In this document: one piece after another, positions 63,996 through 64,000 of the stretch
Position numbering within the stretch: the stretch's first letter is position 1
How the letters are laid out: each line of letters starts with the position of its first letter
Source: Bigelowiella natans CCMP2755
Taxonomy: Eukaryota; Cercozoa; Chlorarachniophyceae
Direction: 5' to 3'
Assembly: GCA_000320545.1 (NCBI GenBank)
Contig: ADNK01000008.1
Span: 1-64,000, forward strand
DNA: 64,000 nt
Notes under the pieces: model-generated
Database searches by the model: none
Told to the model about the DNA's origin: nothing
Seen by the model: only the letters and a program-made list of their open reading frames with translations
Program-made: the position numbers and the translations under genes

Positions 63996-64000
63996 CTCTC

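Overview
The window is nuclear DNA of a flagellated protist or alga. Every gene I could resolve is split by GT-AG spliceosomal introns, and I see no operons, Shine-Dalgarno sites, rRNA or tRNA genes. BBS2 and a centrin imply a cilium. A MiaB-type tRNA methylthiotransferase starts with a signal peptide followed by a basic, Ser/Arg-rich stretch, the two-part leader used for complex (secondary) plastids. A chlorarachniophyte or another alga with a secondary plastid would fit, but the sequence does not prove the lineage. I built exon models by hand, requiring GT/AG ends, matching intron phase and an open frame; models called complete have total lengths divisible by three. Layout, left to right: MAP kinase kinase (+, 5' end outside), MiaB-like enzyme (-), inositol polyphosphate 5-phosphatase (+), MFSD5/MOT2-like transporter (-), a 125-residue unknown (-), a PHD-CW-ARID chromatin protein (+), a C2-domain protein (-), a 204-residue unknown (+), a two-pore potassium-channel-like protein (-), BBS2 with 34 exons (+), a SMARCAL1/ZRANB3-like annealing helicase with a GRF zinc finger (-), DBF4 (+), centrin (-), an NAD(P)-binding reductase/epimerase (+), a lipid-anchored coiled-coil unknown (-), an unknown (+), anamorsin/Dre2 (+), WASH complex subunit 3 (-) and a four-EF-hand protein (-). 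The genes do not form one pathway; they cover signalling, tRNA modification, trafficking, ciliary, replication and chromatin functions. Orientation alternates almost perfectly. Eight convergent pairs are separated by spacers of 0.5-1.2 kb, most of them rich in palindromic words (GCATGC, GCTAGC, TAGCTA), and three of them share a GACGGATGTAAT word. Divergent pairs mostly lie 55-750 bp apart. A second large-scale pattern is compartmentation: about 1-17, 27-47 and 60-64 kb are saturated with microsatellites inside introns, while 17-27 and 48-60 kb have few, with introns often only 54-70 nt long. One boundary falls inside the helicase gene near 47.1 kb.
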